A stretch of DNA of 64,000 nucleotides from Selenomonadales bacterium (lineage in GTDB: Bacteria > Bacillota > Negativicutes > Sporomusales > UBA7701): assembly GCA_029976065.1 (NCBI GenBank), contig JARKNV010000062.1:61317-125316 (forward strand). The letters are read 5' to 3'. How positions within the stretch are numbered: the stretch's first letter is position 1; each line of letters opens with the position of its first letter. The translations under genes were made by a program, and so were the position numbers. Below the pieces are notes generated by a model that saw only the letters and a program-made list of their open reading frames with translations, ran no database searches and was not told the origin of the DNA. Shown here in pieces: positions 16,581-26,529 of this stretch.

Positions 16581-19500
16581 GTTCACCGCTCCCCAACGGC
16601 AGGCCATCGACACCCTCGACGCCAACGTCGCCGTATCCGCCGGCGCCGGCGCCGGCAAAACGCGCGTCCTCGTCGAGCGGTACCTCAACATCCTCGCCCA
16701 GGACAAAGCCGCGTGCGACGAAATCCTCGCCATCACCTTCACCAACAAGGCCGCCAAAGAGATGAAGGAGCGCATCCGCAAGCGGGCGGCCGAGCTGGCC
16801 GCGGCCGACGACGGCAGTGCCGCCCGCTGGCGCGCCGTGCTCGGCGAGCTCGAGTACGCCCCCATCGGCACCTTTCACAGCTTCTGCGCCCGCGTGCTGC
16901 GCGAAAACCCCGTCGAAGCCGGGCTTGATCCCAACTTCGCCGTCCTTGACGAAGCCGAAACCGCCCTCCTCACCGAAAAGGCGCTGGCCGAAGTTTTCGC
17001 CGCCGGGCTGGCTGCTGACGCCCCCTGGCTGGACAGCCTCCTCCAGGCTTACGACAAGGCCATGCTTATCGCCGTCGCTCCCGAACTCTACGACAAAATC
17101 GCCTCCCAGGGCCTGCTTGCCGAAGACCTGGCCGAGGCGCTGGCCGCCCCTTACCGCCAGGCGGTCGACGCCGCCGGCGGCCTGAAAGAGAAGCTTACAT
17201 CGGAATGCCTCGAACTGATCGCCTATAAGGACAATCTCAAAAAAACGGGGGCCCAATTCGCCCGCGTCGAAAAACTGGCCCGCGACTGGCCGCGGGTCGC
17301 GGCCGCCATCGACGCCGCCGACGGTGACGACGCCGCCGGCGCCGTCCTGCGCGAATACCTCGACTGTCTCGACCGCCGCTCCGGGGACAAGGAAATCGTC
17401 GCCGCCATCAGGGAAACGCTCAGGCACCTCCGCCAGGTGCGCCACGACCGGGTCGCCCTCGGCCTCGTTTCCGCCTTCTGCAGCCTGCTGACGGCCCTTG
17501 ACGCCGTCCTGGCCGGGTACAAACGCGAGCAGCGGGTGCTCACCTTCACCGACCTGGAGGTCCGCACCGCCCGCCTCCTCAGGGAATATCCGGCCGTCAG
17601 GCAGCGGTACCTCGGCCGCATCCGCCACATCATGGTGGACGAATTCCAGGACACCAACGACCTGCAGCGCCAGATCGTCTACCTCGTAGCCGGCGGCGAC
17701 GCCGAAAGCCTGCGCGGCCGCAAGCTGTTCGTCGTCGGCGACCCCAAGCAGTCCATCTACCGCTTCCGCGGCGCCGACGTCGCCGTCTTCGCCCGCGTCA
17801 GCGGCGACATCAGGGCGGGCGGCGGCGAAGTCCTCGATCTCGACGTAAACTTCCGCTCCCTCGACAGCCTGCTCACCCTCTACAACGAATGCTTCGCCGC
17901 CGTCATGGGCACGCCGGAGGACGCCATCCCCTTCCAGCCCCTCCGAGCCTTCCGCCGCGACGACCGGACCGGCGCGATCCGCGCCGAATTCCTGGCCGTC
18001 GCCGCCAATGGGGAGGGGGAGGCCGGCGGGTCGCGGAAAAGCGAAGCCGAAGCCGTCGCCTGCCGCATAGGCGCGATGGTGGCCGGCCGCGAGGAACTAA
18101 TCGACCGGGACACCGCGCCGCGGCCCGTTGCCTACGGCGACATCGCCATCCTCTTCCGCACCGTCACCGACCTCGATACCTACGCCGCCGCCCTTCAGAC
18201 CGCCGGCATCCCCTACTACGTCGTCGGCGGCCGCGGCTTCTACCACCGCCAGGAGATCATCGACATCCTCAACCTCCTGCAGGTCGTCGACAATCGCGGC
18301 AACGAAACCGCCCTCGCCGGCGTGCTGCGCTCGCCCCTCTTCCTCCTCTCCGACGCCGCCCTGCTCGCCCTGAAAAAGGGCGGGGCGACCCTGTGGCAGG
18401 GGCTTGAGCGCCATGCCGCCGTCGCCGGGCTGCCGGCAGACCAGCGCCGGGCCGCGGCAAGGGCATGGCGGATCATCGCCACCCTCCGCGACCTGCGCGG
18501 CGCGGTCGGCGTCGCCCGCCTCATCACCCTGGCGCTCGACGAAACGGGCTACCTCAACTTCGTCCTCACCCAGTTCATGGGCCAGCAGAAATACGCCAAC
18601 CTCCTCAAACTGTCGGCGGTCGCCGACGCCTTCGAAAGCAAAGGCTCCGCTACCCTCGGCGACTTCCTGCGCTACGTCGCCAAGCTCGTCGCCGGCGAGG
18701 TCCGCGAAGGCGAAGCCCAGGTCGAAAGCGAAGGCGGCGACACCGTCAAGCTCATGACCATCCACAAAGCCAAAGGCCTGGAGTTCCCCGTCGTTTTCCT
18801 CCCCGACCTCCACCGCCGTTTCCGCGACGAAACCGGTCCCGCGCTGTTCGGCGCCGGCCTGGGGCTCGGCCTCAAGGTCCCGGCCGCCGGCGGCGAACTC
18901 GTCGCCACCTCGGTGCACGAGGCGGTCGCCGCGCAGGAAAAAAGGCTCTCCCTCCTCGAACTCAAGCGGGTGCTGTACGTCGCCTTCACCAGGGCCAAAG
19001 ACTACCTCGTGCTGTCGGCGGCCGGCGACAAGGTCAACACCGGCAAAGACTTCACCGCTCTCGGCACTTGGCTCGGCTGGCTGGGCAAAGTCTACGGCTT
19101 CGGCGACCTGTCCGCCCTGCCCGCGCGGCTGACGGCCGGCGAGTCCGCCATCCTCGTATGCCCCGCCCCCGCCGCCTTGTCCGCACCTCCCGCCCGCCCC
19201 AAGGCGGCCGTCGCGGACGGCTCCGTACCGGCCGGCTGGCTCGACGGCATCGCCGCCCGCATCGCACCCCTGCCGCCCGTCCGTCCCGAGACGGTCTTCA
19301 CCGTCAGCGCCGTCGGCAAATACCGGCTTTGCCCCCGCGCCTACTATTACGGCTTCATCGCCGCCCTGCCCGAGCCGCCGGCCGAAGCGCCGTTCCGCCG
19401 GGCCGAGGACGCCAAACCGCCGGGCCGGATCGTCGGCGACATCCTCCACCGCGCCCTCGAACTGGCCGTTCCCGGCCGGCCGGCCGAGGAATGGCTGGCC

Positions 19501-20052
19501 CGGGCGGCGGAAGAAAAAGCGCCCCCGCGCTGGCGCCGGGCGGCGATGGATGAAGTGCGGCCGCTGCTGGCCCGCTTCGCCGCCAGCGGCCTTTTGCGGG
19601 AAACCGCTTCCCACCCCGTCCGCCGCGAATGGCAGTTCACCTACCGCCTCCCCGACCCCGCCGGACCCGATCCTTATACCTTTGCCGGCCGGATCGACTG
19701 CCTCATCGACTACCGGGACGGCACCTGCGGCATCGTCGACTACAAAACCGACCGCGTGACCGCCGGCGAGGCGGCCGGCAAAGCGGACGAATACGCCCTC
19801 CAGCTCGCGCTGTACGCCCTGGCCGCCGAGGCGGCCGGCCTCGGGTCCGTAAAAACCGCCCGGCTCCACTTCCTGCGGCCCGGCGTCACGGTGGCCGTGC
19901 CGGTCGACGTCCCCGCCAGGGAGGCCGCCGCGGCCGAACTCGCGGCTGCCTGCCGCCATATCCGCGGCAGCGACCGCGAGCGGGACTACCCTGTCAACAC
20001 CGCCTGGTGCTCGCACTGCGGCTACCGTGTCTTGTGCAGCCAGGGCCGTTGA
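16573..20052 (+). CDS. addA: AddA-like UvrD-family helicase/exonuclease subunit A
   Basis: AVSAGAGAGKTRVLVERYL; VDEFQDTN; GRIDCLIDYRDGTCGIVDYKTD. Confidence 0.9.
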   Translation: MAEFTAPQRQAIDTLDANVAVSAGAGAGKTRVLVERYLNILAQDKAACDEILAITFTNKAAKEMKERIRKRAAELAAADDGSAARWRAVLGELEYAPIGTFHSFCARVLRENPVEAGLDPNFAVLDEAETALLTEKALAEVFAAGLAADAPWLDSLLQAYDKAMLIAVAPELYDKIASQGLLAEDLAEALAAPYRQAVDAAGGLKEKLTSECLELIAYKDNLKKTGAQFARVEKLARDWPRVAAAIDAADGDDAAGAVLREYLDCLDRRSGDKEIVAAIRETLRHLRQVRHDRVALGLVSAFCSLLTALDAVLAGYKREQRVLTFTDLEVRTARLLREYPAVRQRYLGRIRHIMVDEFQDTNDLQRQIVYLVAGGDAESLRGRKLFVVGDPKQSIYRFRGADVAVFARVSGDIRAGGGEVLDLDVNFRSLDSLLTLYNECFAAVMGTPEDAIPFQPLRAFRRDDRTGAIRAEFLAVAANGEGEAGGSRKSEAEAVACRIGAMVAGREELIDRDTAPRPVAYGDIAILFRTVTDLDTYAAALQTAGIPYYVVGGRGFYHRQEIIDILNLLQVVDNRGNETALAGVLRSPLFLLSDAALLALKKGGATLWQGLERHAAVAGLPADQRRAAARAWRIIATLRDLRGAVGVARLITLALDETGYLNFVLTQFMGQQKYANLLKLSAVADAFESKGSATLGDFLRYVAKLVAGEVREGEAQVESEGGDTVKLMTIHKAKGLEFPVVFLPDLHRRFRDETGPALFGAGLGLGLKVPAAGGELVATSVHEAVAAQEKRLSLLELKRVLYVAFTRAKDYLVLSAAGDKVNTGKDFTALGTWLGWLGKVYGFGDLSALPARLTAGESAILVCPAPAALSAPPARPKAAVADGSVPAGWLDGIAARIAPLPPVRPETVFTVSAVGKYRLCPRAYYYGFIAALPEPPAEAPFRRAEDAKPPGRIVGDILHRALELAVPGRPAEEWLARAAEEKAPPRWRRAAMDEVRPLLARFAASGLLRETASHPVRREWQFTYRLPDPAGPDPYTFAGRIDCLIDYRDGTCGIVDYKTDRVTAGEAAGKADEYALQLALYALAAEAAGLGSVKTARLHFLRPGVTVAVPVDVPAREAAAAELAAACRHIRGSDRERDYPVNTAWCSHCGYRVLCSQGR

Positions 20053-20071
20053 TAAAGCCCCATCAGCGTAA

Positions 20072-20106
20072 AAACAAACCCCGCCGGATTCCCGGCGGGG
20101 TTTCGG
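20072..20106. terminator. Bidirectional terminator hairpin
   Basis: aaaaccccgccggattcccggcggggttt. Confidence 0.75.
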
Positions 20107-20121
20107 ATCGGACGGAAACAA

Positions 20122-20232
20122 TCAGTTTTTCTGTGGCAATTGAGGGGAAGTGGTAACTATGTCGGCACATTTCTCGCAGTCGCGCCAGAAATCGCATCCC
20201 GGGCCGAGGCAGGCGATATTGCAATCGTACAT
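20122..20232 (-). CDS. Cys-rich 36-aa microprotein
   Basis: MYDCNIACLGPGCDFWRDCEKCADIVTTSPQLPQKN*; ggaggg RBS upstream of ATG; not in the supplied ORF track. Confidence 0.6.
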   Translation of the reverse strand: MYDCNIACLGPGCDFWRDCEKCADIVTTSPQLPQKN

Positions 20233-20305
20233 GGAAACACCCTCCTTTCCCTTCTTGACTAAAGTATACCAGAAACCATATTATTTAATCAATAAAAAAC
20301 GACAA

Positions 20306-20376
20306 GTTAAATAAATAACTTATAGAATGTTACGAATATAACTTATTTTAAAAAAGAAAGTTACGTGAATAACTTA
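20306..20376. promoter_or_regulatory. Three 17-bp repeats of GTTA-N6-TAAC(TTA) operators
   Basis: 20306 gttaaataaataactta, 20329 gttacgaatataactta, 20360 gttacgtgaataactta. Confidence 0.6.
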
Positions 20377-20474
20377 ATTTATTCCGTGAGTATGATATTA
20401 TTGTAACGTATTCGGCTGCCGTAACGCGGCCAAAAAAAAAAGAATCCGGCACCTGCGTGCCGGATTCTTGCGTC

Positions 20475-21146
20475 CTATGCGAGATCTTGCGTCGCGCCCG
20501 GTTTAAGCACCAGCACCGGGATGCCGAGGCGCTCTTCCACATCCCGCTTGAAGTCCTCCGGATTCTGGGCGATTACCGGCCAGGTGTTGTAATGCATCGG
20601 CACCACAAAGCGCGGCTTGAGCATCGCCACGGCTTCGACGGCGTCCGCCGGCCCCATGGTGAAGTTGTCGCCGATCGGCAGCAGGGCATAATCGATCTTT
20701 TCCAGCCGGCCAAGGAGAGCCATGTCGCCGAAAAGGGAGGTATCGCCGGCATGGTACACCGTCGTGCCGCCGAAATTGACCACGAACCCGCAGGCATGGC
20801 CGCCAGGCACGCCGGCGCCGTGGAAAGCGAGGGTCAGGCGGACGTAGCCGAAATCGAACGCGCGCTTCCCGCCCAGATGCATCGCGTGGGTCTTACAGCC
20901 CTGCCCGCCGCACAGCCCCGACATCTCCGCCGTAGACACGACCGTGGCCCCGGTGCGTTTGGCGATCTTCACCGTATCGCCGAGGTGGTCGTTATGGGCG
21001 TGGGAAGGCAGCACGTACTGGCAGTCGATATCGGCTGCCGCCGCCGCCGCGTTGGGGTTGTCGGTAAGGAACGGGTCGAAAATGATCGACGTCCGGCCGT
21101 CGGAAAGCAGAAAGCAGGAATGACCGAGATATTTGAGGGTCTTCAT
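20475..21146 (-). CDS. UPF0173-type metal-dependent hydrolase (beta-lactamase fold)
   Basis: MKTLKYLGHSCFLL...VLPSHAHNDHLGD. Confidence 0.9.
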   Translation of the reverse strand: MKTLKYLGHSCFLLSDGRTSIIFDPFLTDNPNAAAAAADIDCQYVLPSHAHNDHLGDTVKIAKRTGATVVSTAEMSGLCGGQGCKTHAMHLGGKRAFDFGYVRLTLAFHGAGVPGGHACGFVVNFGGTTVYHAGDTSLFGDMALLGRLEKIDYALLPIGDNFTMGPADAVEAVAMLKPRFVVPMHYNTWPVIAQNPEDFKRDVEERLGIPVLVLKPGATQDLA

Positions 21147-21350
21147 CGTACAACCTCCTTACAATATTATTCCCGGCTTCATTGTAAACAATATCCAATA
21201 TAAATATTATCGCTCCGGCGGCAAAAACCTCCCCCTCGGTGCGCATCTTTTGCGTCTTTCGTTTTTCCGTTCCCCCGGGCAGGTTATCCGTCCACGGCGG
21301 CGAATACAGTAATCTACATCCCTATCCGGGGAGCGAAGGGAGGCGAAGCA

Positions 21351-22331
21351 ATGCGCGACGGCCATGACCGGACGATCCATTATCTCCGGGTATCGGTCAC
21401 CGACCGCTGCAACTTCCGCTGCGCCTATTGCATGCCGCCGCGGGGAGTAAAATGGCTGCCCCATGCCGAGATCCTCACCTACGAGGAACTGCTGCGCCTT
21501 ATCGCCATTTTCAGTCGCGAAGGCATCAGAAACGTGCGGCTTACCGGCGGAGAACCCCTGGTCCGCAAGGGTTTGGTCGATTTCGTCGCCGCCGTGAAAA
21601 AACTCGGCACAATCGAGGACCTGTCGCTCACCACCAACGGCAGCCTCCTGCCCCGGTACGCCGGCGACCTCAAAGCGGCCGGCCTCGACCGGGTCAATAT
21701 CAGTCTCGACACCGTCGACCCCGCCAAATTCGCCAAAGTGACCTACTGCGGCCGGGTCGAAGACACCCTGAGGGGAGTGGAAAGCGCCCTCGCCGCCGGG
21801 CTTACGCCCGTCAAGCTGAACGTCGTGCTTACCGAAGCCCTGAGCCGGGCCGACCTCGCTTACTTCATCGACCAGGTCCACCGCTACCCCATCGCCGTGC
21901 GCTTCATCGAACGCATGCCGCTCGGCGGCAAACGCGGCCTGGAAACCGGCCCCGGCGTCGCCGCCGTCAAACGCCTGCTCGAAGAAGCCGGGCACGGCCG
22001 GCTCGAACCGGCCGCCATCAAAGGCAACGGACCGGCCCGTTACTGGCGGCTGCCGAAATCGCTCGGCACTTTCGGCTTCATCACCCCCATCTCCGAGCAT
22101 TTCTGCAACGCCTGCAACCGCCTGCGGCTGACGGCCGACGGCCGTCTGCGGCCCTGCCTGCTCAGCGACAGCGAGATCGACGTAAAGACCCCGCTCCGCG
22201 CCGGCGCCAGCGACGCCGACCTGGCGGCACTGTTCGTCGCCGCCGTCCGCGCCAAGCCCCAGGGCCATTCCCTGTGCCGCACCAGCGGCTATCCGGGCTT
22301 CGGGCGCCGGATGTCACAGATCGGCGGATGA
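21351..22331 (+). CDS. moaA: GTP 3',8-cyclase MoaA
   Basis: VSVTDRCNFRCAYCMPPRG; C-terminal CNACNRLRLTADGRLRPCL. Confidence 0.95.
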   Translation: MRDGHDRTIHYLRVSVTDRCNFRCAYCMPPRGVKWLPHAEILTYEELLRLIAIFSREGIRNVRLTGGEPLVRKGLVDFVAAVKKLGTIEDLSLTTNGSLLPRYAGDLKAAGLDRVNISLDTVDPAKFAKVTYCGRVEDTLRGVESALAAGLTPVKLNVVLTEALSRADLAYFIDQVHRYPIAVRFIERMPLGGKRGLETGPGVAAVKRLLEEAGHGRLEPAAIKGNGPARYWRLPKSLGTFGFITPISEHFCNACNRLRLTADGRLRPCLLSDSEIDVKTPLRAGASDADLAALFVAAVRAKPQGHSLCRTSGYPGFGRRMSQIGG

Positions 22332-22444
22332 CGATAAACTGTTAATAATTGGTAAAAAGTGGCAGGATTTTAACCGAACTGCCCGAATAATGATATGTGA
22401 CATTATCTAGAGATAACGCATATGCGGGAAGGTGTGGGGCAGGT

Positions 22445-22690
22445 TTGGTTATCGAAGTGCGCTTATACGCGTCGCTCAGGCGCTACCGGCCGACAGGATC
22501 GGATACCGGCATGCTGGCCGTCGACGTTCCCGACGGCATTTCCTTGGGCGAGCTTCTTTCCGAGTTGGAGATAAACACCGACGAGATAAAACTGGCGGCC
22601 GTCAACGGCGACGAGAGCGCCAAATCAAGAGTGCTGGCCGACGGCGACCGGGTGGAACTTTTCCCCCGCGACTTCGCCGCCAAGACCTAA
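22445..22690 (+). CDS. MoaD/ThiS-like sulfur carrier
   Basis: [14 protein letters not shown]...LAVNGDE-like core; lies between moaA and moaC. Confidence 0.7.
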   Translation: MVIEVRLYASLRRYRPTGSDTGMLAVDVPDGISLGELLSELEINTDEIKLAAVNGDESAKSRVLADGDRVELFPRDFAAKT

Positions 22691-22713
22691 GCCGCGCAGG
22701 AAGGGGCCAGAGA

Positions 22714-23247
22714 GTGGAATTAACCCATTTCAATAAAGCCGGCCGGGCGCGGATGGTGGACGTATCGGCCAAGGACGACACGCAGCGCGAGGCGGTAGCC
22801 GAAGGCCGCGTCAAAATGCTGCCAGCCACCCTCGCGCTTATCAAAGCGGGGGCGATCGGCAAGGGCGACGTCCTGGGCGTGGCCCAGGTGGCCGGCGTCA
22901 TGGCCGCCAAGCAGACCTGGCAGCTCATCCCGATGTGCCATCCGCTGCTGCTCACCGGCATCGACCTCGGCTTCTCCCTTGATGAAGAAGCCAGCGCGGT
23001 CAACATCGTCGCCACGGTAAGAACCACCGGCAAAACCGGTGTGGAAATGGAAGCGCTTACGGCCGCGTCCGTGGCCGCCCTGACCATATACGACATGGCC
23101 AAGGCGGTGGACAGGGGCATGGTCGTCGAATACATCCGCCTGGCCGCCAAATCGGGCGGCAAGAGCGGCAACTACGTTCGTGGCGACCACGACCAGGAGG
23201 ACAATAGTGCAAGGGAACATCATCGCAGTATGTACGAGCGTCCATAA
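22714..23247 (+). CDS. moaC: Cyclic pyranopterin monophosphate synthase MoaC
   Basis: [27 protein letters not shown]...[14 protein letters not shown]. Confidence 0.93.
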   Translation: MELTHFNKAGRARMVDVSAKDDTQREAVAEGRVKMLPATLALIKAGAIGKGDVLGVAQVAGVMAAKQTWQLIPMCHPLLLTGIDLGFSLDEEASAVNIVATVRTTGKTGVEMEALTAASVAALTIYDMAKAVDRGMVVEYIRLAAKSGGKSGNYVRGDHDQEDNSAREHHRSMYERP

Positions 23248-23650
23248 AGGCGAACGCAAGCAAAACGTCGGCCGCGCCAACCTGCTGCCGGGACTGGGGC
23301 TGGAAGGCGACGCCCACGCCGGTTTCGCCCATCGCCAGGTTAGCCTGCTGGCTCTGGAAAGCATCGACAAAATGCGCGCGAAGGGCCTTGACGTCAATCC
23401 GGGCGACTTCGCCGAAAACATAACAACCCAGGGGATATCCCTCGTGTCGCTGCCGGTGGGCACCCGCCTGAAAATCGGCGACACCCTTCTGGAAGTAAGC
23501 CAGATAGGCAAAGAATGCCATACCCGCTGCGCCATCTACTACCAGGCCGGCGACTGCGTCATGCCCAAGGAAGGCATCTTCGCGATCGTGCTGACCGGCG
23601 GACCGGTGGCGGTCGGCGATACTCTAGAGGCGGTGACGGAAAATGTTTAG
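23207..23650 (+). CDS. MOSC domain protein
   Basis: [19 protein letters not shown]...[19 protein letters not shown]. Confidence 0.9.
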   Translation: MQGNIIAVCTSVHKGERKQNVGRANLLPGLGLEGDAHAGFAHRQVSLLALESIDKMRAKGLDVNPGDFAENITTQGISLVSLPVGTRLKIGDTLLEVSQIGKECHTRCAIYYQAGDCVMPKEGIFAIVLTGGPVAVGDTLEAVTENV

Positions 23651-24146
23651 CATCGGTATAATCACGGCAAGCGACAAAGGCTCCCGCGGCGAACGCGAGG
23701 ACGTCAGCGGGCGGACCATCGCCACCATGCTCGCCGGCATCGGCGAAGTCAGGCACTACGTCGTCGTCCCCGACGAGCGCGACGCGCTCAGTCGGGAAAT
23801 CATCAACATGGCGGACACCCTCGCCGTCGACCTCATCCTCACCACCGGCGGCACCGGCCTCAGTCCGCGCGACGTAACGCCCGAGGCCACCCTGGCCGTC
23901 ATCGAGCGCCAGGTGCCCGGCATACCCGAAGCCATGCGGGCCAAATCGCTGGAAGTAACCTCCCGGGCCATGCTGTCGCGGGCCGTGGCCGGCATCCGCG
24001 GCCGCACGCTCATCATCAACCTCCCCGGCAGCCCCAAAGGCGTCAAGGAATGCCTCGAAGTCGTCCTGCCCGCCCTGGAGCACGGCCTGGCGATCATGAA
24101 GGGCGAAGCCGGCGAATGCGGCGGGCCGGCGCCTGCCGGCAAATAG
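23643..24146 (+). CDS. MogA/MoaB-type molybdopterin protein
   Basis: IGIITASDKGSRGEREDVSG...ILTTGGTGLSPRDVTPEA. Confidence 0.92.
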   Translation: MFSIGIITASDKGSRGEREDVSGRTIATMLAGIGEVRHYVVVPDERDALSREIINMADTLAVDLILTTGGTGLSPRDVTPEATLAVIERQVPGIPEAMRAKSLEVTSRAMLSRAVAGIRGRTLIINLPGSPKGVKECLEVVLPALEHGLAIMKGEAGECGGPAPAGK

Positions 24147-24221
24147 CTTTTTCCCTGTTGCCATAAAATTAGCTTGACATGGCCAAACCCTTTTTGCTAT
24201 AGTTACTATCAACAACACATC

Positions 24222-24488
24222 CAAATGCGATGAGCGGGAGAAGTAAGCCAGAAGCGTTTCCCAGAGAGCCGGGGGTCGGTGCGACCCGGCAAACGCGCTG
24301 ACCGAAATACACCCGCGAGCAGCAGGTTGAAAGCCGCAGGCAAGTAGACCTCGCCGGAGCGCCACCGTTAACGCAGGCTAGGGTATCGGACGAAATGTCC
24401 CGTACCTGAAAAGAGCGGCTTGCCACAAGCAAGCAGGGTGGTACCACGGATTAAAACCCGTCCCTGATTTCAGGGGCGGGTTATTTTA
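24222..24488 (+). promoter_or_regulatory. T-box riboswitch, likely Tyr specifier (TAC at 24308-24310)
   Basis: AGAGAGCCGGGGGTCGGTGCGACCCGGC distal stem I; T-box motif AGGGTGGTACCACGG at 24435-24449; terminator aaacccgtccctgatttcaggggcgggtt. Confidence 0.9.
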
Positions 24489-24496
24489 TTTCCGGG

Positions 24497-24617
24497 GAGG
24501 CTGCCTAGAAAGTTCATCTGTTGTGTCGCTTCTCCGGGCGCTCCTCCGACGTACTTCCAGTACGCCTCCGGTCGCGTCCTCGTCGCTCCTTGCATCTGAA
24601 GCTTTCTAGACAGCCTC
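24497..24617. repeat. Palindromic intergenic repeat copy 1 (divergent)
   Basis: Arms gaggctgcctagaaag / ctttctagacagcctc; ends in ccttgcatctg. Confidence 0.75.
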
Positions 24618-24655
24618 GCACAGTCCATTAAAGAATAACGGGGAGGAACACAATC

Positions 24656-25672
24656 ATGATCATCGTAATGCAGTCCCACGCCAGCGAAGCCGACATCAAC
24701 CGCGTAGTCGAGAAAATAACCGGCCTCGGCCTCAAAGTTCATCTCTCGGAGGGCCGATACCGCACCATCATCGGCGTCATCGGCGACAAAAAGGTCATCA
24801 ACGGTTTCCCGGTCGAAGTCCTGCCGGGGGTCGAGAAGGTTGTCCACGTCACCGAAAGCTTCAAACTTGTCGGCCGCGAATTCAAGCACGAGGACAGCGT
24901 CATCGACGTCGGCGGCGTGCCCGTGGGCGGCGAAACCATCGTCGTCATGGCCGGGCCGTGCGCGGTCGAAAGCCGCGAGCAGCTCATGGAATCGGCCTTG
25001 GCCGTCAAGGCCGGCGGGGCGCAGTTCCTGCGGGGCGGGGCCTACAAGCCGCGCACGTCGCCCTACTCCTTCCAGGGCCTTGAAGAAAAGGGCCTCGAAA
25101 TGCTCGCCGAGGCCCGCGAGAAAACCGGCCTGAAGATCGTCACCGAAGTGGTCGACATCCAATCCGTGCCGGTGGTATGCGCCTACGCCGACGTCCTCCA
25201 GGTCGGCGCCCGCAACATGCAGAATTTCCAACTCCTCAAAGCCGTCGGCAAGGCCGGCAAACCCGTCCTCCTCAAGCGCGGCATGGCGGCCACCATCAAC
25301 GAATGGCTCAACGCCGCCGAATATATCATGAACGAGGGCAACTACGACGTCATCATGTGCGAACGGGGCATCCGCACCTTCGAGGACTACACCCGCAACA
25401 CCCTCGACCTCAGCGCCGTCGCCGCCGTGAAGAACGTCAGCCACCTGCCGGTCATCGTCGACCCCAGCCACGGCACCGGCGTATGGAAGCTCGTCCGGCC
25501 GATGGCCCGGGCCGCAGTGGCCGCCGGCGCCGACGGGCTGATGATCGAGGTCCACCCCAACCCGGCCGAAGCGCTATCCGACGGCAAACAGTCGCTCACC
25601 CCCGAAAATTTCGCCGGCCTGATGCGGGAAGTTGCCGGCATCGCCGGCCTCATGGGCCGGAGGATGGCATGA
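24656..25672 (+). CDS. aroF: 3-deoxy-7-phosphoheptulonate synthase (AroF type)
   Basis: MIIVMQSHASEADINRVVEKI...VMAGPCAVESREQLM...FLRGGAYKPRTSPYSFQGL. Confidence 0.95.
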   Translation: MIIVMQSHASEADINRVVEKITGLGLKVHLSEGRYRTIIGVIGDKKVINGFPVEVLPGVEKVVHVTESFKLVGREFKHEDSVIDVGGVPVGGETIVVMAGPCAVESREQLMESALAVKAGGAQFLRGGAYKPRTSPYSFQGLEEKGLEMLAEAREKTGLKIVTEVVDIQSVPVVCAYADVLQVGARNMQNFQLLKAVGKAGKPVLLKRGMAATINEWLNAAEYIMNEGNYDVIMCERGIRTFEDYTRNTLDLSAVAAVKNVSHLPVIVDPSHGTGVWKLVRPMARAAVAAGADGLMIEVHPNPAEALSDGKQSLTPENFAGLMREVAGIAGLMGRRMA

Positions 25673-26529
25673 AAACCCCGCGCATCGCCATCGTCGGCGT
25701 CGGTCTCATCGGCGGGTCGCTGGGACTCGCCTTCAAAGCCGCCGGCCTCGACGTCACCGGCGTCGACAACGACCGGGGCAGCCTCGACATCGCCGCCGGG
25801 CGCAGCTCGATCGACCGCGGCACAACCGACCTCGCCGCCGGCGTGGCGGGCGCCGACGTCATCTTCCTCTGCACCCCCGTGCTCCAGATACCCGCGGTCG
25901 TCGCCGCCCTCGCTCCCCATCTCAAGCCCGGCGCCATCGTCACCGACGTCGGCAGCACCAAACGGTTCCTCGGCGAAAAAATAACCCGCCTGCTGCCGCC
26001 GGGCGTCCACTACGTAGGCGGACACCCCATGGCCGGACGGGAAAAAAGCGGCATCGCCGCCGCCGACGTAAACCTGTTTCGCAACAAACGCTATATCTTC
26101 ACCCCCGGTCCGGCGACCCCCCCGGAGGCGGTCGCCGCCGTCGCCGCCCTCGTCCGCCTGACCGGGGCGAGCGTAACCGTCATGGACATCGCCCATCACG
26201 ACGACTGCGCGGCCGTCATCAGCCACATCCCCCACGTCGTCGCCGCCGGCCTCGTCAACCTCCTCGGCCGCTATCCCGGCGAAGAGGAAAACCTCGGCGC
26301 GCTCGCGGGCGGCGGCTTCTGCGACACCACCCGCATCGCCTCCTCGGATGCCGACATGTGGGCCGACATCTGCCTCACGAATCCGGCCGCCATCACCGGC
26401 GGGCTCGAAGAACTGCAGGCCCTGCTCGGCGACGTCGTCGCCGCCATCCGCCGCGGCGACCGGGCCGCCGTCCACGCCTACTTCTCCGCCGCCAAGGCGC
26501 GGCGCGACGGCATCATCGCGTCACTCTAG
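25669..26529 (+). CDS. tyrA: Prephenate dehydrogenase
   Basis: RIAIVGVGLIGGSLGLAFK...GGHPMAGREKSGI; ATGA overlap with aroF. Confidence 0.92.
   Translation: MKTPRIAIVGVGLIGGSLGLAFKAAGLDVTGVDNDRGSLDIAAGRSSIDRGTTDLAAGVAGADVIFLCTPVLQIPAVVAALAPHLKPGAIVTDVGSTKRFLGEKITRLLPPGVHYVGGHPMAGREKSGIAAADVNLFRNKRYIFTPGPATPPEAVAAVAALVRLTGASVTVMDIAHHDDCAAVISHIPHVVAAGLVNLLGRYPGEEENLGALAGGGFCDTTRIASSDADMWADICLTNPAAITGGLEELQALLGDVVAAIRRGDRAAVHAYFSAAKARRDGIIASL

Noticed and set aside
13377-20121. Very long antisense and alternate-frame ORFs (e.g. 14550-16871 -, 18097-20121 -, 16459-17628 -)
   Set aside because: Shadow ORFs from high GC3 in addB/addA. Low-complexity, Arg/Gly/Ala- or Pro/Ser-rich translations without recognisable motifs; the same applies to similar ORFs across 21-64 kb.
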